The notes beneath the pieces are model-generated. The model was given only the letters and a program-made list of their open reading frames with translations, was not told the origin of the DNA and did not search any database. A program made the position numbers and the translations under genes. From assembly GCA_038030265.1 (NCBI GenBank), contig CM075941.1, positions 55,467,952 through 55,531,951 on the forward strand: 64,000 bases of DNA. The letters are read 5' to 3'. Positions 33,434 to 42,850 of the stretch are shown piece by piece (the first letter of the stretch is position 1; every line of letters begins with the position of its first letter). This stretch comes from Corythucha ciliata. Its lineage: Eukaryota > Arthropoda > Insecta > Hemiptera > Tingidae.

Positions 33434-34333
33434 TCAAAGATGCCTTCGCGGTCTAGAACTATCAAGAGGTTGGGTTCTTGGATCACCCTGAGGGGAAATA
33501 AAATTATTGCAATCAGGAGAAGCTAAGCGTGATTTAAAGGTTTCAGGGGTTACTTTCAAGATATGTTTTCGATTTCTCCTGTATATGACCCCATCAGGAG
33601 TTCGAAGCAAGTAAGACCTAGGAGTAGTAAATTTCTGAACCACAGTAGCTGGCTCCCATTTGTTGTGGTTCCTAATGGCTGCGGGTTGAGAAGGCGAAAG
33701 TTCAGGAAGTGCCTTAGTACTCCTATCAAAATAGTGCTTTTGTTTTCTCTGTCTGGCCTCCAGTCTGATCTTAACATCATCGTGGATACGAGGAGCGAGA
33801 AGTCTAGGATGGGTAGGGATCTTACTTTTTAGTCTTCTGTGAAGTAGCATTTGAGCAGGAGACAACTCAATGCCGGGAATGGGTGTGTTTCTATACTCAA
33901 GTATAGCAGATTGCAACGAACCTTTCGTGACATGAGTTTTGCGCATTAAACGTTTGGCAATATCGACCGCCTTTTCCGCTAACCCATTCGCCTGTGGATA
34001 GCGAGGGCTTGTAGTACGAACAGAAAAATTCCACAACTCCGCAAACGTTTTGAACTCAGCACTGTTGAAGGGCACATTGTCAGCTATCACTAGATCGGGG
34101 CTTCCCAGAGTAGAAAAAATTTCTTCAAATTTCTGTTTTATTTCACTAGACGTTTTTGAGGTCAGCGGCCTAATTTCAAGCCACTTGGAGAAATAATCCA
34201 TTATTACTAAATAACTCCCCCCCCCCCAATTCACATGTGTCCGTGCCAAGATGACTCCAGGCCCTATCGGGCACTGGATGGGGTATGAGAGGTTCTTTCC
34301 CGTTAGCACACCGAAAGGTTTGACAAACCGCAC
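33434..34333 (-). CDS. Gypsy-2 integrase, continuation in shifted frame
   Basis: Continues the polyprotein after the G-run, so the useful part starts at about 34225. It supplies SYLVIMDYFSKWLEIRPLT, the second catalytic Asp in DLVIADNVPF and the Glu in ANGLAEKAVDIAKR, then the C-terminal domain ending at 33434 (KWEPATVV, GVIYRRNRKHI). No other defect was seen, so a single homopolymer length separates this element from an intact frame; whether that is biological or a sequencing error cannot be told. Confidence 0.9.
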   Translation of the reverse strand: MRFVKPFGVLTGKNLSYPIQCPIGPGVILARTHVNWGGGSYLVIMDYFSKWLEIRPLTSKTSSEIKQKFEEIFSTLGSPDLVIADNVPFNSAEFKTFAELWNFSVRTTSPRYPQANGLAEKAVDIAKRLMRKTHVTKGSLQSAILEYRNTPIPGIELSPAQMLLHRRLKSKIPTHPRLLAPRIHDDVKIRLEARQRKQKHYFDRSTKALPELSPSQPAAIRNHNKWEPATVVQKFTTPRSYLLRTPDGVIYRRNRKHILKVTPETFKSRLASPDCNNFISPQGDPRTQPLDSSRPRRHL

Positions 34334-37300
34334 AATTCCCCACGAGTCTTTCGATGTCAGTAGCCATTCCGGGCCAATATAGCGCTTCTCGTGCCCGAGC
34401 TTTACATTTATTTATACCCAAGTGTGATTCATGAACCACAGACAACATGGCTGGCCTCAAACTCCGAGGAACAACTATTTTAAAGCCATTAAACAAAAGA
34501 CCGTCAACAAAGGATAAAGAGCTTTTAATATTCCAGTACTTGCGAACAATCTCAGGAACAGAGGATTTGGAGGCAGGCCAGCCAACAGACACGAGGCGCG
34601 CCACAGCGGACAATTCAGGGTCATGGGACGTAGCCTCACGAAATTCTTCTTTTTTCTTTTCAGACATAGGCAAATTTTGGACAAGAGAATGAACAGAAAA
34701 GTCTAAATCATTATGGCAATCCTCGTTTGCCAAAAACGCCCTGGATAGCGCATCAGCAATAAACATTTTTGCACCTGGACGGTGTACTACCGTAAAAGAA
34801 TACCTCAAAAGTTTCAGCCGAATATTCTGAATTCGAGGGGTCAAGGCGCTGATATCTTTCTTTGTTATGCCTTCCAAGGGCTTGTGATCACTATATACAA
34901 TTATGTGGCGACCGTAAGTGAATTCATGAAACCTTTCACATGCAAATTTGACAGCAAGAAATTCTTTTTCTATTTGAGCCCACTTCATTTCGGATTTCGA
35001 GAGACTTCGGGACGCGAAGGCAAGAGGTTTCCCTTTTTGCAAAATACAACATCCTAACCCTTGAGAAGAAGCATCCGTTTCAATGGATAGTTCGAGTTTG
35101 GGGTCATAAACACCAAGCACTGGGGCACTAGCAATAAGATTTTTCAACTGGCTGAAAGCGCTGTTTACCTCGTCAGACCATCTCCATTCGGCATCGTTCT
35201 CGGTTAATTTTCGAAGAGGAGCGGAGATTTTCGATAAATTAGGTATAAACTTCCCCAAATATTTTACAAGCCCTAAAAAACGTAAAACTTCATGTTTATC
35301 CTTCGGAGTTGGCATTTTAAGGACTGCCGTGGTGTGCTTGGGGTCAGGCTCCACGCCTTGCTCAGATACTATGTTGCCCACATAAGTTACCTTTGGCACT
35401 TGATACTGAAACTTGGACAAGTTTAATTTTACGCTGCATTCCCGAGCTCTAGAAAGTACTTGGCGTACAATTGATTCTAACTCTTTCGCTGAATTGGCGA
35501 ACATGATAATGTCATCAAAATAAATTTGCACCCCCGGGATATCACCAAAAATTTCATTTGTTTTTCTTTGGAAAATTTCTGGCGCACAGTTCAAGCCAAA
35601 CGGAAGTCTATTAAATTTATAGCGGCCAAACGGAGTCACAAAACAGCAAAGATCAGCACTTCTCTCATCAAGGGGAATTTGGAGGAATCCATTTGAGAGG
35701 TCACAAGCGGCATAGACTTTGTAACCGGATATTTTTGAAACGAGATCCTCGGGAACAGGAATTGGGTGTAATTCTCTTTGAATCGCTCGGTTAAGATGCT
35801 TGGGGTCCAGACATAAACGCAACTGACCATTCGCCTTCTCTACGACAACCAAGTTACTGACCCAAGCCGTTGGTTTTGTAACCCTGGAAATAACCCCAAT
35901 TTTTTCAAGTTCATCAAGACTAGATTTGACACGGTCGTACAAGCTTCGGGGTATTCGACGGCATGCATTTGCAACAGGAGTATACTCAGGATTAACATGA
36001 ATTTTACAGGGCTTACCCGGAAATTTCCCAAGTCCAGAAAAGACGTCTGCGAATTCTTCGATGAAATCACTCTTGGACGCGACTGATGATTGACTTTGAT
36101 GCGGAGGGGGAAGAGCGAGCGTAGATTCCACTCTCTCGATAAGACGAAGTTTTTGGCACGTCTCCAGCCCCAAAAGAGGAGCAGCTCGAGGAATGTCGAC
36201 AATTTCAAACGTGAGGTTCACTCGTTGATTCTTGACAACGCAGGGCAATACGATCTGGCCAAGATGAGGGATCACGAAGTCTCCATAAGCTCGGAGGGAC
36301 GAGCGCGAATTAACGACGACATTAGTCATTTTTAAGGACTGAAGAACGCTAGCTGGCAGGGTGTTGACATGGGCTGCAGAATCCAACTTGAAATAAACTG
36401 TACGCCCTGCTACAGAAACAGGTTCCCACCATGACCTGCTGTCAAGAGTAGATTGGCCGACTACTGACTCGATGTATAGGCATTCCACTGCATCCCCCAC
36501 CTCTGAAGGCTCGCTCATTTCATTGTTATCGCCTCGGAGGGAAACTGCATTGGTTTGACGAACACTGGGATGTTGTCTCACATTTCGAGGCATCCGCGGA
36601 CCGACGTCAGGTCGAGGTACTGCTATGTTTCGACAGACTGCTGCGAAGTGGTTACGTTTTTGGCATTTTGCGCATGTCTTGTTAAGAGCCGGGCAAGGCC
36701 TTGAATGACCGTGATTGTACCCACATTGGGAACACTGTGAAGCAAGTTGAAGGGGACGCTTCCCTTCCGACAGCTGAGTTGAGTTAATGTGGCATACCTC
36801 AGCGCTGCTCACGCTTTTGACTATTTTTGTGCCTTTCATGACCTGGAGTTGCTCACGGCTTGTCTCAATGGACCGACAGACATCAACAGCTTTTTCGAGA
36901 GTGAGGTCGTCACCCAGCAGAAGTAGTTTTTCTTGCATCAGAGAATCCTCAATACCAGCAACAAGAATATCACGGCACAGCAAACTTTCTTGCTCAGCGA
37001 GCTCACATAGCTGAGCTAGGTTTCGAATTTCAGTCACAAATTGATCGACACGCATACCTTCAGTCCGGTGCAGAGTTAAAAACTGAAATCGGTGATACAA
37101 CAAGTTTTTGAGAGGCTTGAAATGAGCATCGAAGCGTGAGAAAACAATCTTGAAGTTTTCGGCGTCTTTTTTGGGCAATTTGAAAGAATTGTAAATCTCA
37201 ATCCCTTTGTCTTCAATGGTGTTTAATAACAAGGCCACACGCGGAATTTTACTGTCGTCCTTAATGCCGAGTACCTGCAAGTAGACGAAGAATTTTTGCT

Positions 37301-37373
37301 TCCAAAAATCCCACTGATGGGAGAGATTTCCCTCAGGTACAAGAGAGTCAGGAACTTTAACGAAGTTGTCCAT
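34176..37373 (-). CDS. Gypsy-2 gag-pol polyprotein (to integrase core)
   Basis: One uninterrupted frame of 1065 codons. Gag occupies about residues 1-290, with two zinc-binding clusters (CSQCGYNHGHSRPC and CAKCQKRNHFAAVC at ~227-262). Protease near residues 325-410 has the active-site Asp in FKLDSAAHVNTLP, an Asp-Ser-Ala triad rather than Asp-Ser/Thr-Gly. RT (about 460-640): LRLCLDPKHLNRAI, ACDLSNGFLQIPL, FNRLPFGLNCAPEIFQ and catalytic QIYFDDIIMFA. RNase H: IETDASSQGLGCCIL. Integrase zinc finger: HESHLGINKCKARAREALYW and CAVCQTF. The frame then shifts at an 11-nt G-run (34217-34227) and ends in 12 or so wrong residues. Start ATG lies 59 bp inside the 5' LTR. Confidence 0.95.
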   Translation of the reverse strand: MDNFVKVPDSLVPEGNLSHQWDFWKQKFFVYLQVLGIKDDSKIPRVALLLNTIEDKGIEIYNSFKLPKKDAENFKIVFSRFDAHFKPLKNLLYHRFQFLTLHRTEGMRVDQFVTEIRNLAQLCELAEQESLLCRDILVAGIEDSLMQEKLLLLGDDLTLEKAVDVCRSIETSREQLQVMKGTKIVKSVSSAEVCHINSTQLSEGKRPLQLASQCSQCGYNHGHSRPCPALNKTCAKCQKRNHFAAVCRNIAVPRPDVGPRMPRNVRQHPSVRQTNAVSLRGDNNEMSEPSEVGDAVECLYIESVVGQSTLDSRSWWEPVSVAGRTVYFKLDSAAHVNTLPASVLQSLKMTNVVVNSRSSLRAYGDFVIPHLGQIVLPCVVKNQRVNLTFEIVDIPRAAPLLGLETCQKLRLIERVESTLALPPPHQSQSSVASKSDFIEEFADVFSGLGKFPGKPCKIHVNPEYTPVANACRRIPRSLYDRVKSSLDELEKIGVISRVTKPTAWVSNLVVVEKANGQLRLCLDPKHLNRAIQRELHPIPVPEDLVSKISGYKVYAACDLSNGFLQIPLDERSADLCCFVTPFGRYKFNRLPFGLNCAPEIFQRKTNEIFGDIPGVQIYFDDIIMFANSAKELESIVRQVLSRARECSVKLNLSKFQYQVPKVTYVGNIVSEQGVEPDPKHTTAVLKMPTPKDKHEVLRFLGLVKYLGKFIPNLSKISAPLRKLTENDAEWRWSDEVNSAFSQLKNLIASAPVLGVYDPKLELSIETDASSQGLGCCILQKGKPLAFASRSLSKSEMKWAQIEKEFLAVKFACERFHEFTYGRHIIVYSDHKPLEGITKKDISALTPRIQNIRLKLLRYSFTVVHRPGAKMFIADALSRAFLANEDCHNDLDFSVHSLVQNLPMSEKKKEEFREATSHDPELSAVARLVSVGWPASKSSVPEIVRKYWNIKSSLSFVDGLLFNGFKIVVPRSLRPAMLSVVHESHLGINKCKARAREALYWPGMATDIERLVGNCAVCQTFRCANGKEPLIPHPVPDRAWSHLGTDTCELGGGELFSNNGLFLQVA

Positions 37374-37431
37374 GGCCAGAGACGAGAAAATCCAGAAAGA
37401 AGGAAACGAGAGTCCGTGAAACCTGGCACCA

Positions 37432-37561
37432 TGTAATAACTCGGTAAAAACACTTTATTTTTAATTAAACATTTATCTGGTAAAGGCAAGAACAGGTACT
37501 CTAGCGAACAGATTATCTTGTTATCTTGTAACCTTCGGTTGAGGTTACGTTATCTACAACA
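37432..37561 (-). repeat. Gypsy-2 5' LTR
   Basis: Starts TGTAATAACTCGG and ends TTATCTACAACA on the plus strand. On the minus strand, the primer-binding site begins directly after it with TGG. Confidence 0.92.
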
Positions 37562-39100
37562 ATTTGAGTACTCCGCCGAGCCCTTTCTGTGAATCGGAAC
37601 TACTCTTGAAATCTTGAGAACATCCGGAAAGGCGCCATCGCGAAGAAAGGAATTGAATAGGTGCGCGACAGAGGCTCAGCCACGATATCCGCGCAAGACA
37701 GCATCATTTCTACTGTCAACCCATAAAAGTCATGGGAATGAACCCTCTTCAAAAACTTGATAGTTTCGAAAACTTCTTGCACAGTGACCTCCGTGAAACC
37801 GAATCCACAATTAACAGGCGGCATGAAGTCCTTAAAATGAAACTGAGATTTTTGACGTTTTTCAATGCATTCAGCTGCTGCCTTAATAAAAAAACTTGTT
37901 GTAACCGTCGGCGGTGAGCTTCTCCCCTTCAGGGCAGACGCGAGGTGTGCCGAGGATTGGGCTTTTTATCTCAGTTTGTACCACTTTCCAAGCTGCTTTT
38001 GTCCTATTGGCTGAAGACTCAATAAGATTGCCATTGAAACTGATCTTGCGGCTTTCAAAGAGGATCGATACTCCTTCCTCGCGCTGAGACAAAGGACTCT
38101 CGAGTACCAGAGGGAGGGTCAGCAACGAAACGTGACCTGTGTAAAAGAGACATTATAGTGGTCTCGCATTCTTCTGAGATCTGCAGCAAACCACTTGTGT
38201 CGAGTCTGCTGTTTAGCTGTAATTAAAGCCCAGGGGCAAGCCGTGTCGCTAATACTAATAAAAACATCGATAAACAGTTGAGCCGCTTCGTTGGAGTAAA
38301 CCAGACTGTAAATGGGAAACCAAAGTCCAGGCAGGAGAGACCGTAGATGCAGAAGATTCCGATCATGAGACTGACGTCTTTGACCGAGAGGTGTCCTACC
38401 GTGCAATTGAGGCGACGGGCTGCGAACCACGATTTCTTGGGCGAAATGATCAGAAAAAGTATGTTCACACCTTTTTACGGCGAACCAGTTGTTGTGGATA
38501 TTTGTTATCCAGTCGGAATGACCCTCGTGTATTCGGAGACCGTTGTTGTAAAACCAAAGCTATTGATCAACGCTTAGAAATCCAAGCATTCTCCGTCCTC
38601 AAGATTCTCAAAGTGGATGTTGAAGTCACCGAGGATGACAGTAGGAGCGTTAAAATTCGTTAAAGCGGAGAGGAGTTCGGCGAAAATGCTCATAAACTGA
38701 CGAAAAAGAGAAGCCGGCTTACGGTAAGGTACAATGGCTTACGGTTTTATTTGATAGTCATTCATGCGAACTCAGTGGGGGGTCAGCTGTCGGCTGCGAA
38801 GGCAACTTCGGAGAAGATTCCGCGAGGAGACACCCGTGAGGCCATAAATTCGGATCGGAGCAGACCTTCTCAAAATCCTTCTCATCTACAATGATGCGGA
38901 AAGAAGAGTAGGAATCGTGTTTCGTGTTCAGTTTGAAAACACCCGCTTCTTGACTCAATTCAATGGTAGAGAGTACGTCCGCGAAATCGGTAGTTCTAGT
39001 TTCAGGATGCAAGCGAAAGATGAACAAACCCTTTTTGTATGTAATGGATCGAGCGATTAAGGTGTGATTTACAAGAATAAGCATCAGACGCGCGCGTGAG

Positions 39101-39263
39101 CAGTTATCCAGTGCTTCAACTCATGTTGAAAATATGTCATCACATAATGTTAAACACGTCTTGAAAAGCTTTCCGGATCATTGTAAAATCCATGAATCTG
39201 GGCCATTCCATCGTCGAGACGAATAGTTTATCGTCAGGAACTCACACAGGCCTGGTAAACTGT
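39101..39263. mobile_element. TIR element, other half, at inner edge of left arm
   Basis: Starts with the second CAGTTATC and carries the inverted counterpart of 31885-31985 (gttgaaaatatgtcatc...cgtcttgaaaagctttccgg). Homology with the right arm ends at about 39263 (ggtaaactgt). No CCCTAGTAGCAA-type end was found on this side. Confidence 0.55.
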
Positions 39264-39995
39264 CAAGTTGCAGTCCTCGAAACAAGCTCGCCACCTCTTC
39301 TTGGGCTTGGAAAAGGACAATAGTTGGCACTCCCCGAAAAGACAATTGCCGCTCGAGTCAGGAGTCATAAAGTTGAGGGGACCAAAAATAAAACTATTGG
39401 GGATAAAATAAATTACAATTTCCTCATTATGAATACATGGAATCAACTATTTCTGCTTCTAATTGACAATTGTTTCATGAAATTGACCACCAGCCTTAAA
39501 AATGGCAATTTCCTCACAAAATTGGCTGTTTCTCGTAGAATTGTTTCTTTTTAAAAAACTATAACAAACTATTTCCTCAGAAGAAAATTGGCAATTTCTG
39601 GTTCTAATTGACAATTCGCTGAAAAAAATAACAATTTCCAAGGTGAAATCGACCTTTTTCCTCATAAAATTAACAATACCTAGATACGATTTCCTCTTGA
39701 AATTCACAATATCCTTATCAAAATGACAATATTATATTTATTAGAAACGACGGCATATTGATGAATCGAATGTTAAGAAACTTTATTTAATGAAAAAACG
39801 ATTATAAAGTAGTAGAATAGAAAAAGCAGGAGCGTCTTACTCTGAACCATTGATAAAGGAAGTATACTATAGATGGGAAACTAGCGGTGGTGGGGGTAAG
39901 ACAGTCTTTTGCGCTCCCTGGCGTAAAGCCGCCCAACTATTTTCACCGAAATCGCCGTTAGATAGCGGTAGTTTTTCTCTTTCACGTACTTTATT
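39264..39995. repeat. Spacer with degenerate AATT-rich repeat
   Basis: Between about 39400 and 39740 the phrases acaatttcctca, aaaattggc and tctaattgacaat recur at 25-40 bp spacing. There is no recognisable coding sequence. Confidence 0.45.
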
Positions 39996-39999
39996 AATA

Positions 40000-40128
40000 G
40001 GTCTGTTCCAGTGAGGTGTTGGGAAAATATTCGGAGTAGATTTGCTATATTTTATGCAATATTTTATTGGCTGGCCCCATGGCAAATTTGCTCCAAACAT
40101 GTTTCCAAACACCTTACTGGAACAGACC
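40000..40128. mobile_element. 129-bp palindromic MITE
   Basis: Left end GGTCTGTTCCAGTGAGGTGT and right end, reversed, GGTCTGTTCCAGTAAGGTGT; the match continues with mismatches for most of each half. AATA flanks both ends (39996-39999 and 40129-40132). A related copy is at about 48950-49078, and the right half alone occurs at 7918-7968 inside another element. Confidence 0.8.
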
Positions 40129-40277
40129 AATATTCCTATTGGTTCAAAAAGAAAAAACTGATCCAATATTTATGGTTGTTATTTTATTGACAAAATTTCA
40201 CAAATAGAAGTTTTCATGAACAATGCTAAACCTTGTATTTTTGTTATTATACTACTATCCGAACAGATGGGTGCAGT

Positions 40278-40409
40278 TCACAGATCCATTAGACTTTTAT
40301 CCCCAATGCTCTCCAACCACTTCCGAGCCAAATCACGATTGGAGGGCAAGTAATGTTGGGGCAATGTTCTGTCCTCACAGCCGGGTACACAGCACTTGTG
40401 CTTCCCACC
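40278..40409 (-). pseudogene. THAP zinc-finger fragment
   Basis: Minus-strand reading KHKCCVPGCEDRT followed by LPSNRDLARKWLESIGDKS looks like the first half of a THAP domain: the opening Cys pair, the short hydrophobic turn and the conserved Trp. The second zinc-ligand pair (Cys, His) is not present before the stop at 40278, so this is either a 5' exon or a truncated remnant, perhaps from a P-element-like transposase. DNA binding is the family role. Confidence 0.5.
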
Positions 40410-41120
40410 AGGCGTTGTTACTATGTGTGGATGTAGGAACAAGGCTTCAAAGGAAAATATATTCCTGAATAACTCAGAAATACCTTTAAGGTAGGAACAG
40501 AGGTTCGTTCTTAAAACGCTTGAAAAGTAAAAAAAGGAATGCGTTCTGGAAGAGAACAACAACAAAAAATCAAGGCGAGGGAAAAGTTCTGAAAATAACG
40601 GTTGAAATATAGACAGGAAAAAAGGCAGGAATGAAAGAGAAAAACGAAAAAACAAGGATTTGAACAAAGGAACCAAAACAACAAACCAAGCACGAGGCAC
40701 AGAGCACACTGAAAGGCTCTGACCGACGAGGGTTTCTAAGCGCTAGGTTCCTGAGCGGCTGGCCTTCTAACTAAATTTCGAAAAGGTAGCGCTCCAAGCG
40801 TAAAGCCGTCTAAAAACTCTGTCTGAATTATGAACAATAGAGTTTCCACCCCATGCTCTGAACGTGGGGGAGGGTGTTAAAGGCGTTTAGGGAATAGCGC
40901 GGCTTCAAGACATAGTTGTTTGCCAAACCTCGATACAAATGGAGTGGTGGAGGTAGTTGTGCTTAGGGTTACTCATCGGGTGTTCATGACGTAAATATAG
41001 AATAGCCAGATTTGTAGGCAAACAGCAATGACTCATAACACGACATGACTGAAACAGCAATGTGGTTCATAAATATAAAAAAAAAAACTGGGCAGATACC
41101 ACCGGTCATGGAAAGTGTTA
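40410..41120. other. Spacer left of the gap
   Basis: Low-complexity purine-rich text at 40540-40690 (aaaaagg-aaac) and otherwise unremarkable sequence. No gene recognised. Confidence 0.45.
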
Positions 41121-41620
41121 NNNNNNNNNNNNNNNNNNNNNNNNNNNNNNNNNNNNNNNNNNNNNNNNNNNNNNNNNNNNNNNNNNNNNNNNNNNNNNNN
41201 NNNNNNNNNNNNNNNNNNNNNNNNNNNNNNNNNNNNNNNNNNNNNNNNNNNNNNNNNNNNNNNNNNNNNNNNNNNNNNNNNNNNNNNNNNNNNNNNNNNN
41301 NNNNNNNNNNNNNNNNNNNNNNNNNNNNNNNNNNNNNNNNNNNNNNNNNNNNNNNNNNNNNNNNNNNNNNNNNNNNNNNNNNNNNNNNNNNNNNNNNNNN
41401 NNNNNNNNNNNNNNNNNNNNNNNNNNNNNNNNNNNNNNNNNNNNNNNNNNNNNNNNNNNNNNNNNNNNNNNNNNNNNNNNNNNNNNNNNNNNNNNNNNNN
41501 NNNNNNNNNNNNNNNNNNNNNNNNNNNNNNNNNNNNNNNNNNNNNNNNNNNNNNNNNNNNNNNNNNNNNNNNNNNNNNNNNNNNNNNNNNNNNNNNNNNN
41601 NNNNNNNNNNNNNNNNNNNN
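41121..41620. other. Assembly gap of 500 N
   Basis: Exactly 500 N, matching the other gap. It lies between the two arms of the inverted duplication, so their relative orientation is not proven by continuous sequence. Confidence 0.98.
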
Positions 41621-41869
41621 CAATTATGTGCAAAGTTTGGTAGTTATTTTAAGCGGGTTATTTTTCTTGCTAAAAAATTAGCTCGCTTAAAAACAAATTA
41701 ACGGAATTTCACTCTCAAAATAATCAATTTCGCGGGTTTTTTTTGGCGTCGAGCTCTCAAAAAAAAATTACGCCTTTTTGTTGCTTCCAAACAAATTTCG
41801 TTGGGTGCCATAATCCAGAGACCATTTTCGTGTATTTTTCGCACTAAAACTTCATTTTATATCGTTAGA

Positions 41870-42215
41870 TGAAGAAATATTTTATCGCCGGTATTTAATT
41901 AAACAAAGTAAATGAATGTGATATCTTCCGGACGACGATGGAAGGACATAGCCCGACACGATTCGAGTTTCAAGAAAAAATGGGCTCCCGCCGGAGTTGG
42001 GCTTAGCTGATCCCTCGCAGTACGATTTCCAAAGGCGTCACCGTGGCGCAATTGGCAGCGTGCTGGACTAGTAGTCCAGAGGTTGTGGGTTCAAACCCCG
42101 CCGGGGAACCCATTTTTTCTGGAAACTCAAATCGTGTCAGGCTACGCCCTTTCATCGCCGTCCGGAAGATATCACTTTCATTTAATTTGTTCCATTTTAG
42201 ATGGTTAGTCTCGAT
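41870..42215. mobile_element. tRNA-bearing inverted-repeat element, copy 1
   Basis: A tRNA-like unit (42037-42109) flanked by inverted copies of one sequence: TTCCGGACGACGATGGAAGG on the left (about 41928) and its diverged reverse complement ending CCGTCCGGAA on the right (about 42167). The inverted arms extend 70 bp or more and include the AT-rich shoulder up to GCCGGTATTTAATTAA on the left. Copies at 44824-45281 share the same parts. The tRNA 5' flank (GGGCTTAGCTGATCCCTCG) is present once here but twice in the other locus. Outer limits are approximate. Confidence 0.7.
42037..42109 (+). tRNA. tRNA-like sequence, anticodon AGT (Thr)
   Basis: Folds as a tRNA: D stem GCGC/GCGT, anticodon stem CTGGA/TCCAG with loop CTAGTAG (anticodon AGT at 42070-42072), 5-nt variable loop, T stem GTGGG/CCCGC with loop TTCAAAC. 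Box A (TGGCGCAATTGG) and box B (GGTTCAAACCC) are recognisable. The acceptor stem has two mismatches and the base before CCA-like CCC is irregular. TTTTTT follows at 42113. The body looks more like an arginine-type tRNA than threonine. It is part of a repeat, so a functional gene is doubtful. Confidence 0.6.
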
Positions 42216-42780
42216 AAAAAACTATAATTTCTCGGAGTTCATTCCCTAAAACACCAATTTTTCCAGTCTTTTGTTGCCTCAAACTAAGCATTCCCCGGAT
42301 CTGGCTCACTGAAAAACAAATTCCTCTGATTTTGCTATTTAAAAACCAATTTTGTGGATATTTATCTCTTTTAAAAACATTTTTTTCTTCTTCTAATAAT
42401 AAATAATGTTGTAAAAAATTAAATGTCGCTATTTGTTGACACTGACAAACCAATTTTTCGGGACGGATTACTTCAGTTAATGATTTCACATTGATTTGAC
42501 TCTCTAAAATTCAGATTTTGGCGAATTTTTCTCGCAAAAGAAAAACATTCTCCCGGATACGGCTCACTGAAAAATAAACGTCTCAGATTTCCTCGCTGAA
42601 TAACCAATTTCGGGGAATTTTTGTGGCCAGCAAACCACAATTTGGCTGGGTGATCCAATAAGTAAAGATCGGTCTCTATAATTGAGTCGCACGGTGAAAT
42701 TGGGTTTGCCGGCGTCAAAAATCCCCCCCCCTGTTTCGACTCGTAACAGAAACCCGTTAAATTCGTACGAATCAACAATT
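42216..42780. repeat. Degenerate short-period repeat
   Basis: Phrases like cggatctggctcactgaaaaacaaattc and ggatacggctcactgaaaaataaacg recur; also aaaaaccaatttt-gtggat. Period about 40-60 and very diverged. No gene. Confidence 0.45.
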
Positions 42781-42850
42781 ATATAATTTTATTATGTAGG
42801 AACACATGTGTATGTGATGGTCCAGGGTTCAAACATCTTCCCCGGGCGTC

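Larger units (their letters stand above)
33095..37561 (-). mobile_element. Gypsy-2, near-complete Ty3/gypsy retrotransposon
   Basis: LTRs of 135 and 130 bp flank a single large gag-pol reading frame. The LTRs differ only by two small indels, so insertion is recent. On the minus strand the 5' LTR ends in ...TTACA and is followed by TGGTGCCAGG, a primer-binding-site position; a purine tract (AAAAGGGGAAAGA) precedes the 3' LTR. It interrupts LINE-D; the uninterrupted site is preserved in the right arm at about 53704-53711. Layout (gag and pol in one frame, two zinc knuckles) resembles the Mag-type gypsy group, which is an inference. Confidence 0.93.
32064..39100 (-). pseudogene. LINE-D left copy, split by gypsy-2
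   Basis: Degenerate non-LTR element flanked by CAGTTATC (32056-32063 and 39101-39108). From right to left: an ORF1/linker-type block (39084-38758; FADVLSTIELSQEAGVFKLN, KVCSDPNLWPHG), endonuclease remnants (38650-38150; SDHF-like region near 38440), a pre-RT stretch near 37800 (VQEVFETIKFLKRVHSHDFYGL), then gypsy-2, then RT (32829-32431; VKQGSIIGPLLFLTCINDL and catalytic CLYADDVTLL) and a C-terminal part to 32173. It ends in TTATG-type tandem tail units (32068-32090). Several stops and frame changes. About 130 bp of endonuclease present in the right copy are deleted near 38720. Confidence 0.82.
29366..39263. repeat. Left arm of a large inverted duplication
   Basis: This stretch, read on the minus strand, matches 51863-56570 on the plus strand. 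It holds the four channel exons, a LINE and part of a TIR element. Differences from the right arm: a gypsy element at 33095-37561 present only here; sequence at about 29406-29757, 31627-31883 and 32296-32590 missing from the right arm; about 130 bp near 38720 missing here. The channel part is almost identical between arms, while the LINE part is visibly more diverged. The gap at 41121 lies between the arms. Confidence 0.9.

Noticed and set aside
42037..42109. Bona fide nuclear tRNA-Thr gene
   Set aside because: Acceptor stem mismatches, an arginine-like body and membership of an inverted repeat family argue against it; kept only as tRNA-like.
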